The notes under the pieces: model-generated | Database searches by the model: none | What the model was told of the DNA's origin: nothing | The model's input: the letters and a program-made list of their open reading frames with translations, nothing else | Part shown: one piece after another, positions 1 to 5,226 of the stretch | Numbering within the stretch: the stretch's first letter is position 1 | How the letters are laid out: every line of letters starts with the position of its first letter | Made by a program: the position numbers and the translations under genes | Source: an uncultured Collinsella sp. | GTDB lineage: Bacteria; Actinomycetota; Coriobacteriia; Coriobacteriales; Coriobacteriaceae | Reading direction: 5' to 3' | NCBI GenBank assembly: GCA_902494945.1 | Contig: CABUVF010000106.1 | Location: 1 to 7,504, forward strand | DNA: 7,504 nt

Positions 1-180
1 GGGATTTACCCAAGACTGAGAGTCGGCATCGCCCTCCTTAGCAGTTATCAGCAGGCTGCCCGTATAAGACTGCTGAGGCTCACCTTCAGGACAGGCAGCC
101 TCGGCCCAAGAAGGGCCACTCAGGCAGAACAGTCCGAGCAGCATCAATACCAACAAAAGAAAACCCTTAGTTCTTTTCAT
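1..180 (-). CDS. Secreted or surface protein, N-terminal fragment (runs off window)
   Basis: An open frame starts at ATG (180 down to 178) and continues without a stop for 60 codons to the window edge, so the gene is truncated here. The first 30 or so residues form a typical Sec signal peptide: a basic start (MKRTK), a hydrophobic core FLLLVLMLLGLFCL at about 7-20, then a polar region with small residues (SGPSWAEAA) that offers a signal peptidase I site near residues 26-29. The mature part visible (TGSLLITAKEGDADSQSW) begins with a short beta-strand-like stretch that resembles the start of repeat domains in Gram-positive surface proteins or pilins; that resemblance is weak. A G-rich stretch (GGGGATATAG) lies just upstream and can serve as the ribosome binding site. 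No convincing promoter was found in 181-300. The function cannot be assigned from this fragment. Confidence 0.6.
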   Translation of the reverse strand, partial: MKRTKGFLLLVLMLLGLFCLSGPSWAEAACPEGEPQQSYTGSLLITAKEGDADSQSWVNP

Positions 181-403
181 CTATATCCCCAATGCCTCTC
201 GACATTTGTATATTGTGACTATTTTAGATCTATATGGCCAATTCGAGCCCTCACCATGGCAATTGTTGCAGCTGGGTTTCTTTTCATTAAAATTTCACTT
301 TGGTAAATCCCCGCCCCTAAGCATTAAACCCGAAGTCCACCGAGTGGGCCGCTGTTGACGTGGCGATGCTTGGATTGGCGCGCACGCACTCAAAATCGGC
401 AAC

Positions 404-426
404 AAAAAAGCCGCCCGAAGGCGGCT
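404..426 (-). terminator. Intrinsic terminator of the tRNA-Thr gene
   Basis: On the minus strand, a perfect 7-bp stem AGCCGCC/GGCGGCT with a TTCG tetraloop (426 down to 409) runs straight into a T tract (409 down to 404). It lies 12 bases beyond the CCA end of the tRNA and closes that transcription unit. The rest of 181-403 shows no gene, repeat or RNA that I can support. Confidence 0.85.
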
Positions 427-437
427 ATCTTGTTCAA

Positions 438-513
438 TGGAGCCAGCGACCGGGCTCGAACCGGTGACCCCCGCTTTACGAGAGCGGTGCTCTACCAACT
501 GAGCTACGCTGGC
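438..513 (-). tRNA. tRNA-Thr (anticodon CGU), with encoded CCA
   Basis: The minus strand folds into a complete cloverleaf: 7-bp acceptor stem GCCAGCG/CGCTGGC (513-507 with 448-442), 4-bp D stem GCTC/GAGC, 5-bp anticodon stem CCGCT/AGCGG, a 5-base variable loop and a T arm ACCGG-TTCGAGC-CCGGT. The seven-base anticodon loop CTCGTAA gives anticodon CGT at 480-478, which reads ACG threonine codons. The mature body is 441-513, with discriminator T at 441 and the CCA end encoded at 440-438. All stems are fully paired, so the gene looks functional. It is transcribed alone, with its own promoter and terminator. Neither neighbouring gene repeats its 3' end, so nothing shows it being used as an integration site in this window. 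Confidence 0.97.
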
Positions 514-552
514 GGTCATGTGGTGACGCAACTGAGGCGTCAACGGCTGTCT

Positions 553-581
553 ATGATACGGGACATCGCAAATCCGCGCAA
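553..581 (-). promoter_or_regulatory. Candidate promoter of the tRNA-Thr gene
   Basis: On the minus strand, TTGCGC (581-576) is followed after exactly 17 bases by TATCAT (558-553), matching the -10 consensus at five of six positions and the -35 at three of six. Transcription would begin near 546, leaving a leader of about 33 bases before the tRNA. Placement and spacing support the call; the weak -35 limits it. Confidence 0.55.
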
Positions 582-678
582 GGGTTCTGGCAGCTTTTCT
601 CACTTTTCATGCACTAATATTGAAGGCGTGATGTCTGCGACGCCTCTTTGGTGCTTGACCTGCTGTCGAGTCAGCTGC

Positions 679-703
679 CGGCATCCTGTTCGTATGGATG
701 CCG
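679..703 (+). other. Perfect 8-bp inverted repeat just upstream of the PTS IIB start
   Basis: CGGCATCC (679-686) and GGATGCCG (696-703) are perfectly complementary around a 9-base loop. The structure ends 8 bases before the GAGG ribosome binding site (712-715) of the gene starting at 721. No T tract follows, so it is not an ordinary terminator. It could be an operator, or an mRNA hairpin that affects stability or translation of the IIB message. No convincing promoter was found for this gene: TTGACC at 655-660 has no matching -10. Confidence 0.45.
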
Positions 704-720
704 AACGAAACGAGGCGGCG

Positions 721-1203
721 ATGGCCCAGCCCAAGATTCTCCTTACGCGTATCGATGATCGCTTTATCTATGGGCAAGATGTTGAGCTGTGGAACGAAGT
801 CGCAGGCACTAACCTTGTCCTGGTCGTCAACGACGAGATTGCGGCTGATTCGCGCAAGTGGGCGCCTATGAGGGTCGCGGCGCCCGAGGGCGTGTGGACG
901 CGGTTTTTCTCGGTGCAAAGGACCATCGACATCATTCATACCGCAACGCCGCGCCAATTGATCTTGATTATGGTTGCCTCGCCTGTCGACGCGCTGGCTC
1001 TGGTTAAGGGCGGGGTGCCCATCACCAAGATCAGCGTCGGCCATATGCGTGCGGGGGAGGGCAAGCGTTCCGTGACGCCTGCAGTCGCCATAGACGATGC
1101 GGACGTCGCTGCCTTTAAAGAGCTGCAAGAACTCGGCATAGAGCTAGAAATCCGTTATCTCCCCGGCTCCGACCCCGATCCCATCGAGAACCTGCTCACG
1201 TGA
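721..1203 (+). CDS. PTS mannose/fructose/sorbose-family IIB protein with His-to-Tyr at the phosphorylation site
   Basis: This 160-residue protein has the usual length and full-length pattern of the cytoplasmic IIB domain of mannose/sorbose/N-acetylgalactosamine phosphotransferase systems. The N-terminal strand and active-site loop are ILLTRIDDRFIYGQ (6-19). VVNDEIAADS (35-44), the S-P-x-D region near 87-90, GGVPITKISVGHMRAGEGK (97-115) and the GIELEIRYLP tail also fit. In active family members the loop reads R-I-D-D-R-x-I-H-G-Q and the histidine takes phosphate from IIA and passes it to sugar. Here residue 17 is tyrosine, codon TAT, one transition from CAT. The fold looks intact but phosphotransfer should be lost. 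No IIA, IIC or IID gene is adjacent. The start at 721 fits the family N-terminus and has GAGG five bases upstream; an in-frame ATG at 694 would add nine residues and lies within a hairpin. It may be a decaying orphan or a regulatory relic. Confidence 0.85.
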   Translation: MAQPKILLTRIDDRFIYGQDVELWNEVAGTNLVLVVNDEIAADSRKWAPMRVAAPEGVWTRFFSVQRTIDIIHTATPRQLILIMVASPVDALALVKGGVPITKISVGHMRAGEGKRSVTPAVAIDDADVAAFKELQELGIELEIRYLPGSDPDPIENLLT

Positions 1204-1224
1204 TCCCCTGGGGGCGGAGGAAAA

Positions 1225-1296
1225 ATGGATCATTTAGCCCACATAGAGGGCCTGTGTTGCGCCGCCTGCCAAAACTATGCCGGTTTACTACGGTGA
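1225..1296 (+). CDS. Possible 23-residue peptide or gene remnant ending inside the inverted-repeat element
   Basis: Twenty-one bases after the IIB stop, a strong Shine-Dalgarno sequence (GGCGGAGG, 1213-1220) precedes ATG at 1225. The frame gives MDHLAHIEGLCCAAC and then eight residues read from the left arm of the inverted-repeat element, ending at TGA 1294-1296. The ribosome site is better than that of the IIB gene, and the frame includes three cysteines in C-C-A-A-C spacing. It may be a true micro-protein translated with IIB, or the start of a longer gene cut off when the element arrived. I recognise no family, and a frame this short can arise by chance. Confidence 0.3.
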   Translation: MDHLAHIEGLCCAACQNYAGLLR

Positions 1297-1423
1297 ATTG
1301 TCAATCGACGAGCACGCCGAATATGCGAAAAATAAAACCGCAGGTAGACGGGGTGTTCATTTCCTAAAAACCAGCGTGTGGTCGGATATCGCGGGTTTAT
1401 CGTAGTAAACCGGCATAGTTTTG
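1270..1423. repeat. 154-bp element with perfect 23-bp terminal inverted repeats (MITE-like)
   Basis: Positions 1270-1292 and 1401-1423 are exact reverse complements over 23 bases (left arm begins CAAAACTATGCCGG, right arm ends CCGGCATAGTTTTG). Seven more inner positions (1293-1299 with 1394-1400) could pair in RNA using G-U wobbles. Nested inside are CGAC/GTCG (1306-1309 with 1381-1384) and CACGC/GCGTG (1313-1317 with 1374-1378), so the whole element could fold as one long hairpin. A 42-codon frame starts within the left arm (ATG 1277) and stops within the right arm (TAG 1403-1405), giving MPVYYGELSIDEH and onward, but it has no ribosome site. There is no transposase and no clear target duplication. 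It may be a non-autonomous mobile repeat or a structured RNA. It occupies much of the 1204-1529 gene-poor stretch. Confidence 0.75.
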
Positions 1424-1430
1424 TTATGCC
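1412..1430. repeat. Short hairpin overlapping the right arm of the element
   Basis: GGCATA (1412-1417) and TATGCC (1425-1430) pair perfectly around GTTTTGT. This local hairpin competes with pairing of the right arm to the distant left arm, so the two could form alternative structures in a transcript. A chance origin cannot be excluded because the arms are only 6 bp. Confidence 0.35.
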
Positions 1431-1467
1431 ATCAATTCAGTTGCAGCAATAATAAGCCAAAAGAATG

Positions 1468-1503
1468 AAAAAGCGCCCGTCGGCGGTGGTGCCGGCGGGC
1501 GCT
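1468..1503 (-). terminator. Intrinsic terminator of galM
   Basis: On the minus strand, AGCGCCCGCCGGC (1503-1491) pairs with GCCGACGGGCGCT (1484-1472) across a 6-base loop with one mismatch in 13, followed by a T tract (1472-1468). It lies 27 bases past the galM stop. The other strand has no T tract, so it should act in one direction only. Confidence 0.88.
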
Positions 1504-1529
1504 GCTGTGCGATATGTCGCGTTGTGGGC

Positions 1530-2582
1530 TTAATGCCTCATAAAGTGGTATTCGATCACATTGCTGTAGGGGTGACCCGGGCCCACAATGCCCTGCGGGA
1601 ACAGCGGCTGGTGCGGCGTGTCGGGGTACATCTCTGCCTCGAGGGCAAAGCCGGAGCCCCAGCCATAGTTGGCATCGTCCTTGGCGTGCTCGTCACCCAG
1701 CCAGTTGCCGGTGTAGAGCTGCACGCCCGGGGCGGTGGTGTAGTAGTCCAGCTCACGGCCGGTCCACATCTCCTCGACGTGCATCGCGCGGCGCAGATTA
1801 CGGCCGTACTGATAGCCATCGATGCACAGACAGTGATCGTAGCCACGGGCGTGCTTAATCTGCGGATCGTCGGCCTCCATGCCAGGCGCGACGGGGCGCA
1901 GCTCGCGAAAGTCAAACGGCGTGCCCTCGACCGGAGCGATCTCGCCGGTGGGGATGCTCTGCTCGTTGATGGGCAGGTAGTGGGCAGCGTTGGCAACAAA
2001 GAAGTGCTCGCAGTCCATGCCGGCGTTATGGCCGGCAAGGTTAAAGTACGTGTGGTTGGTCATGGACACGTACGTGGCGCGGTCACTCTCGCAACCGTAC
2101 TCGATGCGGAAGACGCCGGTGCGCGTAACGGTAAACACGGCCGTAAAGATGCGGTTGCCGGGCAGGCCCAGCTCGCCATCCTCAAGCGAGGTGGTCATGC
2201 GAACGGCGTTGTGAGTCTCGTCGAGTTCAACGTCCCACACGCGTTTATGCAGGCCGTGCTCAAGGTCGCTGTGCAGGTTGTTGGCGCCCTCGTTGGCGGG
2301 CATATGCCAGTCCGTGCCGTCGATGGTGATCGTAGCGCCCGCGGTGCGGTTTGCCACGGGGCCGATGGTCGCGCCAAAGCAGGCGGGATTGTCAAAGTAA
2401 TCCTCGAGCTTATCGAAGCCCAAAACCACATCGCGCACGTTGCCGGGAATGTCGGGCACATCGATACCAAGCACGGTGGCGCCATAGTCCATAATGCGAA
2501 CGCAGATCTCGGGCCCGTTGAGGGTGTAGCGATGAACGGGGGTGCCGCACGGCGCGGTGCCGAAAAGCTCGGAAGTGATCAT
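1530..2582 (-). CDS. galM: Aldose 1-epimerase (galactose mutarotase)
   Basis: A 350-residue cytoplasmic protein of normal family length that interconverts alpha and beta anomers of galactose, glucose and related aldoses, feeding the correct anomer to galactokinase or glucokinase. All catalytic landmarks of the GalM beta-sandwich are present: NRTAGA (78-83), NNLHSD with His104, NHTYFNLAGH with His177 (the general acid), GYDHC with Asp249, and ALEAEMYPDTPHQP with Glu315 as the likely general base. The frame is open 20 codons further upstream, but ATG at 2582 is preferred: AGGA lies five bases before it (2591-2588), and MITSELFGTAPCGTPV matches the family N-terminus, while the extension MIISPVRARVCRK does not. 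It is divergent from the DeoR regulator, which probably controls it, and ends at its own hairpin terminator. Nothing suggests decay. The preferred sugar cannot be told from sequence; galactose is inferred from the lacG-like gene nearby. Confidence 0.95.
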   Translation of the reverse strand: MITSELFGTAPCGTPVHRYTLNGPEICVRIMDYGATVLGIDVPDIPGNVRDVVLGFDKLEDYFDNPACFGATIGPVANRTAGATITIDGTDWHMPANEGANNLHSDLEHGLHKRVWDVELDETHNAVRMTTSLEDGELGLPGNRIFTAVFTVTRTGVFRIEYGCESDRATYVSMTNHTYFNLAGHNAGMDCEHFFVANAAHYLPINEQSIPTGEIAPVEGTPFDFRELRPVAPGMEADDPQIKHARGYDHCLCIDGYQYGRNLRRAMHVEEMWTGRELDYYTTAPGVQLYTGNWLGDEHAKDDANYGWGSGFALEAEMYPDTPHQPLFPQGIVGPGHPYSNVIEYHFMRH

Positions 2583-2632
2583 TTGGTTCCTAACATCGAG
2601 GTATTTCCGACAAACTCTAGCGCGAACAGGCG

Positions 2633-2641
2633 AGATTATCA
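2633..2641 (-). promoter_or_regulatory. Candidate extended -10 for galM
   Basis: On the minus strand, TGATAATCT (2641-2633) has the TGn extension and a TAnnnT -10, placing a start near 2626 and a leader of about 44 bases. No -35 is apparent, so this is tentative. Confidence 0.28.
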
Positions 2642-2646
2642 CTACA

Positions 2647-2671
2647 CCCCACTAAAGCTGGGGGTATTTTT
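2647..2671 (+). terminator. Small hairpin with T run in the divergent galM/deoR region
   Basis: CCCCA (2647-2651) pairs with TGGGG (2659-2663) around a 7-base loop and is followed by a T-rich stretch (GTATTTTT, 2664-2671) on the plus strand. No plus-strand gene ends here. It could stop plus-strand transcripts running antisense through galM before they reach the regulator, or be an operator-like palindrome. The stem is only 5 bp. Confidence 0.3.
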
Positions 2672-2727
2672 CTCAAAAAAGTGATGATTGGAGCTGTGCG
2701 GGCGTTCATTTTTGACGCGCACGAGTC

Positions 2728-2736
2728 TGATACAAT
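2728..2736 (+). promoter_or_regulatory. Extended -10 promoter element of the deoR-family gene
   Basis: TGATACAAT combines the TGn extension with TACAAT, five of six matches to the -10 consensus. This would start transcription near 2743, about 46 bases before the GTG start. A TTGACG motif lies upstream at 2712-2717, but the 13-base spacing is too short for a classical -35, so the extended -10 probably carries the promoter. Confidence 0.5.
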
Positions 2737-2788
2737 TTGTTCGTTACTGTTTGAATGATATGCGCGCAAAGAACGGCGAGGATTCATC

Positions 2789-3553
2789 GTGATTAAGGCA
2801 GAACGACAGGATAAGGTTCGGCAGCTGCTCGAAGAGCAGGGCACGGTCTCGGTCAAGGAGATTTCGGATGCGCTAGGTGTCTCGGATATGACGATCCGTC
2901 GCGATCTTGAGGAACTTGCGAGCCTAGGTGAGATCGAGCGCGTGCACGGCGGCGCCCGCAGTGCACAGGGCCGTCCCCACGCTATGTTGCGCCATGAGTA
3001 TTCGCACAGCGAAAAGCGCACTAAGCATGCTGAGGAAAAGCTGCAGATTGCGCGCCGTGCTGTGGAGCTTATCGAGGAAGGCTCGACCATCTTTTTGGGT
3101 ACGGGCACCACGGTTGAGCAGATGGCCTCGATGCTGCCGACGTTTCGCCTGCGCATTGTGACCAATTCGCTTTCGGTGTTTAACCTGCTCGAGGCGCGCG
3201 AAGACTGCGAGCTGTGCCTCGTGGGCGGTATGTACCGTCGCCGCACCGCCGCTTTTGTGGGACCAACGGCCGAGGATACCCTGCGCGCGCTGGGCATCGA
3301 TGCGGCGTTTATCGGCGCCAACGGCATCTTGGACGGTGACGTGTCTACGTCCAACATGGACGAGGGCCGTATCCAGCAGCTCGCCTTTAGCAAGGCCGAC
3401 TCGCGCTATCTGATCGCCGACTCCAGCAAGATCGGCAAGCGCGACTTCTATACCTTCTGCCGCCTGGACAATTTGGACGCTGTGGTGTGCGAGCCGGGTA
3501 TTACCGCCGAGGATCGTGCCGCAATCGAGGAGCACACGCAGGTCATCTGCTAG
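2789..3553 (+). CDS. DeoR/GlpR-family transcriptional regulator of sugar metabolism
   Basis: A 254-residue protein of normal family length. The N-terminal winged helix-turn-helix (about 5-57) carries the DeoR signature: VSVKEISDALGVSDMTIRRD (20-39), then the wing with E-R-V-H-G-G-A (50-56). The C-terminal effector domain (about 75-235) resembles sugar-phosphate isomerases, with the phosphate-binding loop GTGTT (104-108), TNSL (125-128), LVGGMYR (144-150) and ADSSKIGK (210-217). Such proteins usually repress sugar operons until a phosphorylated intermediate binds. Translation starts at GTG with GAGGA six bases upstream (2778-2782); MIKAERQDKVRQLLEEQG matches the family start. It is divergent from galM, and the likely regulon is galM plus the lacG-like gene. 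Its last 21 codons recur in diverged form at 5164-5226. Whether it is a LacR orthologue cannot be decided from sequence alone. Confidence 0.93.
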   Translation: MIKAERQDKVRQLLEEQGTVSVKEISDALGVSDMTIRRDLEELASLGEIERVHGGARSAQGRPHAMLRHEYSHSEKRTKHAEEKLQIARRAVELIEEGSTIFLGTGTTVEQMASMLPTFRLRIVTNSLSVFNLLEAREDCELCLVGGMYRRRTAAFVGPTAEDTLRALGIDAAFIGANGILDGDVSTSNMDEGRIQQLAFSKADSRYLIADSSKIGKRDFYTFCRLDNLDAVVCEPGITAEDRAAIEEHTQVIC

Positions 3554-3582
3554 CTCGCGTTGCCGGAGATATTGTTTGTTTT

Positions 3583-3607
3583 GACCATTTCAATGGTCGG
3601 TATTTTT
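3583..3607 (+). terminator. Weak hairpin and T run after the deoR-family gene
   Basis: GACCAT (3583-3588) pairs with ATGGTC (3593-3598) around a TTCA loop, followed by GGTATTTTT (3599-3607). It may be the regulator's terminator, 30 bases past its stop. The right arm and T run form part of the first of three 16-bp repeats, so the similarity to a terminator may be incidental. Confidence 0.35.
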
Positions 3608-3678
3608 GTAGCTATAAGGTCATTTATAGGTCGGTATTTTTGTATTATTAGATATATCTGAAGGTCGGTATTTTTGTA
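3595..3678 (+). repeat. Three identical 16-bp direct repeats at 34-bp period upstream of the ATPase
   Basis: GGTCGGTATTTTTGTA occurs exactly at 3595-3610, 3629-3644 and 3663-3678. Start-to-start distances are 34 and 34 bases, and the 18-base spacers differ in sequence and are A+T rich. The last copy ends 32 bases before the ATPase ATG and overlaps the place where its -35 would lie (TATGCT at 3694-3699 is a possible -10). Exact copies at regular phase suggest repeated binding sites for a protein, possibly autoregulation by the ATPase or a partner, or ends of a mobile unit. The spacers are too short for CRISPR. Confidence 0.85.
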
Positions 3679-3710
3679 AACTAGCAGGTAAATTATGCTG
3701 AGGTGAGATT

Positions 3711-5081
3711 ATGTTTAAACGAAAGGCATATGATCGTCTGCAGGAGTGGAAAGAACGCTCGCAAGGGCGTACCGCGGTGCTTATTGAGGGTGCAAGACGC
3801 GTTGGCAAAACAACGCTCGTCAAGTGCTTCGCGCAAAATGAATACAAGGACTATCTGTACATTGACTTTTCGGCTATCAGCAAAGCCACGCTCGATATAT
3901 TTCTGAACCATCGTGAAGATATCGGTCTTTTTTTACGCATGCTTCAGCTGCAGTACGGCAAGGCTCTCGTGCCGAGAGAGTCACTGGTCATTTTTGATGA
4001 GGTGCAGCGGTTTCCCATCGCGCGTGAATACATAAAGCATCTTGTGGAAGACGGGAGATTTGATTACATCGAGACGGGCTCTCTCGTCTCCATCAAAAAG
4101 AGTGTTGAAAGCATTGTCATTCCGTCAGAGGAAGAAAGAATCCCACTCGAGCCCCTCGATTTTGAGGAGTATCTTTGGGCGACCGGAAAAGATCTTTATG
4201 CAGAAGAGATCCGTAAAGCGCGCGAATCTCGGACCGCGCTCCCGGACGGCGTTCATGCTACGTGTATGAGACTGTTTGATGAGTATATGCTTGTCGGCGG
4301 TATGCCTCAGTCGGTCGACTCCTTTGTGGCTGAGAATGATTTTAGAGGATGCGACAGGGTTAAACGGCAGATTATCGCACTGTACAGGGAGGACATTGCC
4401 AAGTTTGGAGGTTCGGACGCTAGACGTGCGCGGGCGGTTTATGATGACATTCCGGGTCAATTATCTGCGGCAAACAAACGGTTTAAATTTGGCAGTTTGG
4501 AGAAGGGGTCCCGTTTTGAGACATATGAGTCGGCGTTAATCTGGCTTGAGGATGCGCGACTGATTAACCGTTGCTATTTATGCAGCGACCCGAGCGTGGG
4601 TTACCGTTTGCACGAGGACGCGTCTTCGCTTAAATGCTATATGGCGGATACGGGATTGCTCGTGAGCTTGGCGTTTGATGATGGTCCGGACCTTATGGAC
4701 GTCCATAGAGACATTCAATTTGGAAGAATTTCAATTAATAAAGGAATGCTGATCGAGAACATCGTGGCGCAGCAGCTTAAGAGTCTGGGGCATTCGCTTT
4801 TTTATTACAGCTGGCAGGAGCCTTCCAAAACGGAGGGGAGTCGGCCCAGAACGCGTGAGATTGATTTTCTTGTATCGCGCGGCTTTGAAGATGCGGCTGG
4901 AAAACCGCGGGTCACTCCTGTTGAGGTTAAATCTTCCAAATCGTATTCAACAATCTCGCTTGACGATTTTGGCAGACGATTCGAACGACGAGTCGGAGAA
5001 GAGATAGTTCTTCACCCAAAACAGCTCAGGGCTGAAGGGCATAGGGTATATCTACCTCTGTATATGACGATCTTTATCTGA
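3711..5081 (+). CDS. ATP-binding protein, AAA_14 plus DUF4143 family
   Basis: This 456-residue protein has the usual two-part layout of the family. The N-terminal AAA ATPase contains Walker A GARRVGKTT (27-35), Walker B LVIFDEVQ (92-99) and a sensor-like YIETGSL (119-125). A winged-helix linker follows, with FDEYMLVGGMPQ near 187-198. The C-terminal DUF4143 region contains a nuclease-like pattern, E-I-D (383-385) then E-V-K (405-407), as in PD-(D/E)xK folds. The biological role of the family is unknown; members are common, often multicopy, in gut bacteria and archaea. ATG at 3711 has a strong GAGGTGA site (3700-3706). The gene looks more A+T rich and uses more AGA and AAA codons than its neighbours, suggesting transfer. 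It stands alone, behind three direct repeats and before a hairpin terminator, between duplicated deoR 3' ends. All motifs are intact, so it is probably functional. Confidence 0.92.
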   Translation: MFKRKAYDRLQEWKERSQGRTAVLIEGARRVGKTTLVKCFAQNEYKDYLYIDFSAISKATLDIFLNHREDIGLFLRMLQLQYGKALVPRESLVIFDEVQRFPIAREYIKHLVEDGRFDYIETGSLVSIKKSVESIVIPSEEERIPLEPLDFEEYLWATGKDLYAEEIRKARESRTALPDGVHATCMRLFDEYMLVGGMPQSVDSFVAENDFRGCDRVKRQIIALYREDIAKFGGSDARRARAVYDDIPGQLSAANKRFKFGSLEKGSRFETYESALIWLEDARLINRCYLCSDPSVGYRLHEDASSLKCYMADTGLLVSLAFDDGPDLMDVHRDIQFGRISINKGMLIENIVAQQLKSLGHSLFYYSWQEPSKTEGSRPRTREIDFLVSRGFEDAAGKPRVTPVEVKSSKSYSTISLDDFGRRFERRVGEEIVLHPKQLRAEGHRVYLPLYMTIFI

Positions 5082-5091
5082 TCGACGGCAT

Positions 5092-5133
5092 ACGGTCCTG
5101 TGGCCCATTGAACCGCAGGACCGTGTTTCGTTT
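5092..5133 (+). terminator. Hairpin terminator of the ATPase gene
   Basis: ACGGTCCTGTGG (5092-5103) pairs with CCGCAGGACCGT (5113-5124) over 12 positions including one G-U pair, with loop CCCATTGAA, followed by an interrupted T tract GTTTCGTTT (5125-5133). It lies 10 bases past the ATPase stop. The stem is strong but the T tract is imperfect. Confidence 0.7.
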
Positions 5134-5163
5134 GGGCTTTATTATGATATGTGAGTGCAAGCT

Positions 5164-5226
5164 GAGCCGGGTATTACCGATGCGGACCGCGCCGCCATCG
5201 AGGAGCACACGCAGGTCATCTGCTAG
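5164..5226 (+). pseudogene. Duplicated 3' end of the deoR-family gene (21 codons)
   Basis: This stretch encodes EPGITDADRAAIEEHTQVIC and a stop. It matches the final 20 residues of the regulator (3491-3553) except for two adjacent substitutions (A-E to D-A). Similarity continues 14 bases past both stops, giving 77 aligned bases without gaps (3491-3567 against 5164-5240) and 8 differences, by my count. Apart from the two-residue change, the coding differences fall at third codon positions, so the copy diverged while still under protein-level selection, not as a dead duplicate. It has no start, and matching stops at about 5155-5164. It is best read as the tail of another deoR allele, left when the ATPase cassette entered or by recombination between strains. 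Confidence 0.85.

Noticed and set aside
438..513. tRNA-Thr as the attachment site of an integrated element
   Set aside because: No repeat of the tRNA 3' end and no integrase gene were seen in the window.
355..720. In-frame extension of the IIB frame upstream of 721
   Set aside because: It runs antisense through the tRNA gene and its promoter and has no homology to IIB N-termini. The start at 721 fits the family and has a ribosome site.
1270..1423. Insertion sequence
   Set aside because: The space between the inverted repeats is only 108 bases, with no transposase and no clear target-site duplication.
1524..2684. Long plus-strand frame (386 codons) opposite galM
   Set aside because: It is the antisense shadow of a clear galM gene in G+C-rich DNA. 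It shows no recognisable domain and spans the galM promoter and start.
2712..2736. Classical -35/-10 promoter TTGACG to TACAAT for the regulator
   Set aside because: The spacing is 13 bases, too short; the extended -10 explains the promoter better.
2617..3535. Minus-strand frames opposite the deoR-family gene
   Set aside because: Low-complexity Ser/Arg-rich or unrecognisable translations antisense to a well-supported regulator.
3595..3678. Minimal CRISPR array
   Set aside because: The repeats are 16 bp and the spacers 18 bp, too short for known systems. There are only three units, no cas genes, and the position fits upstream control of the ATPase.
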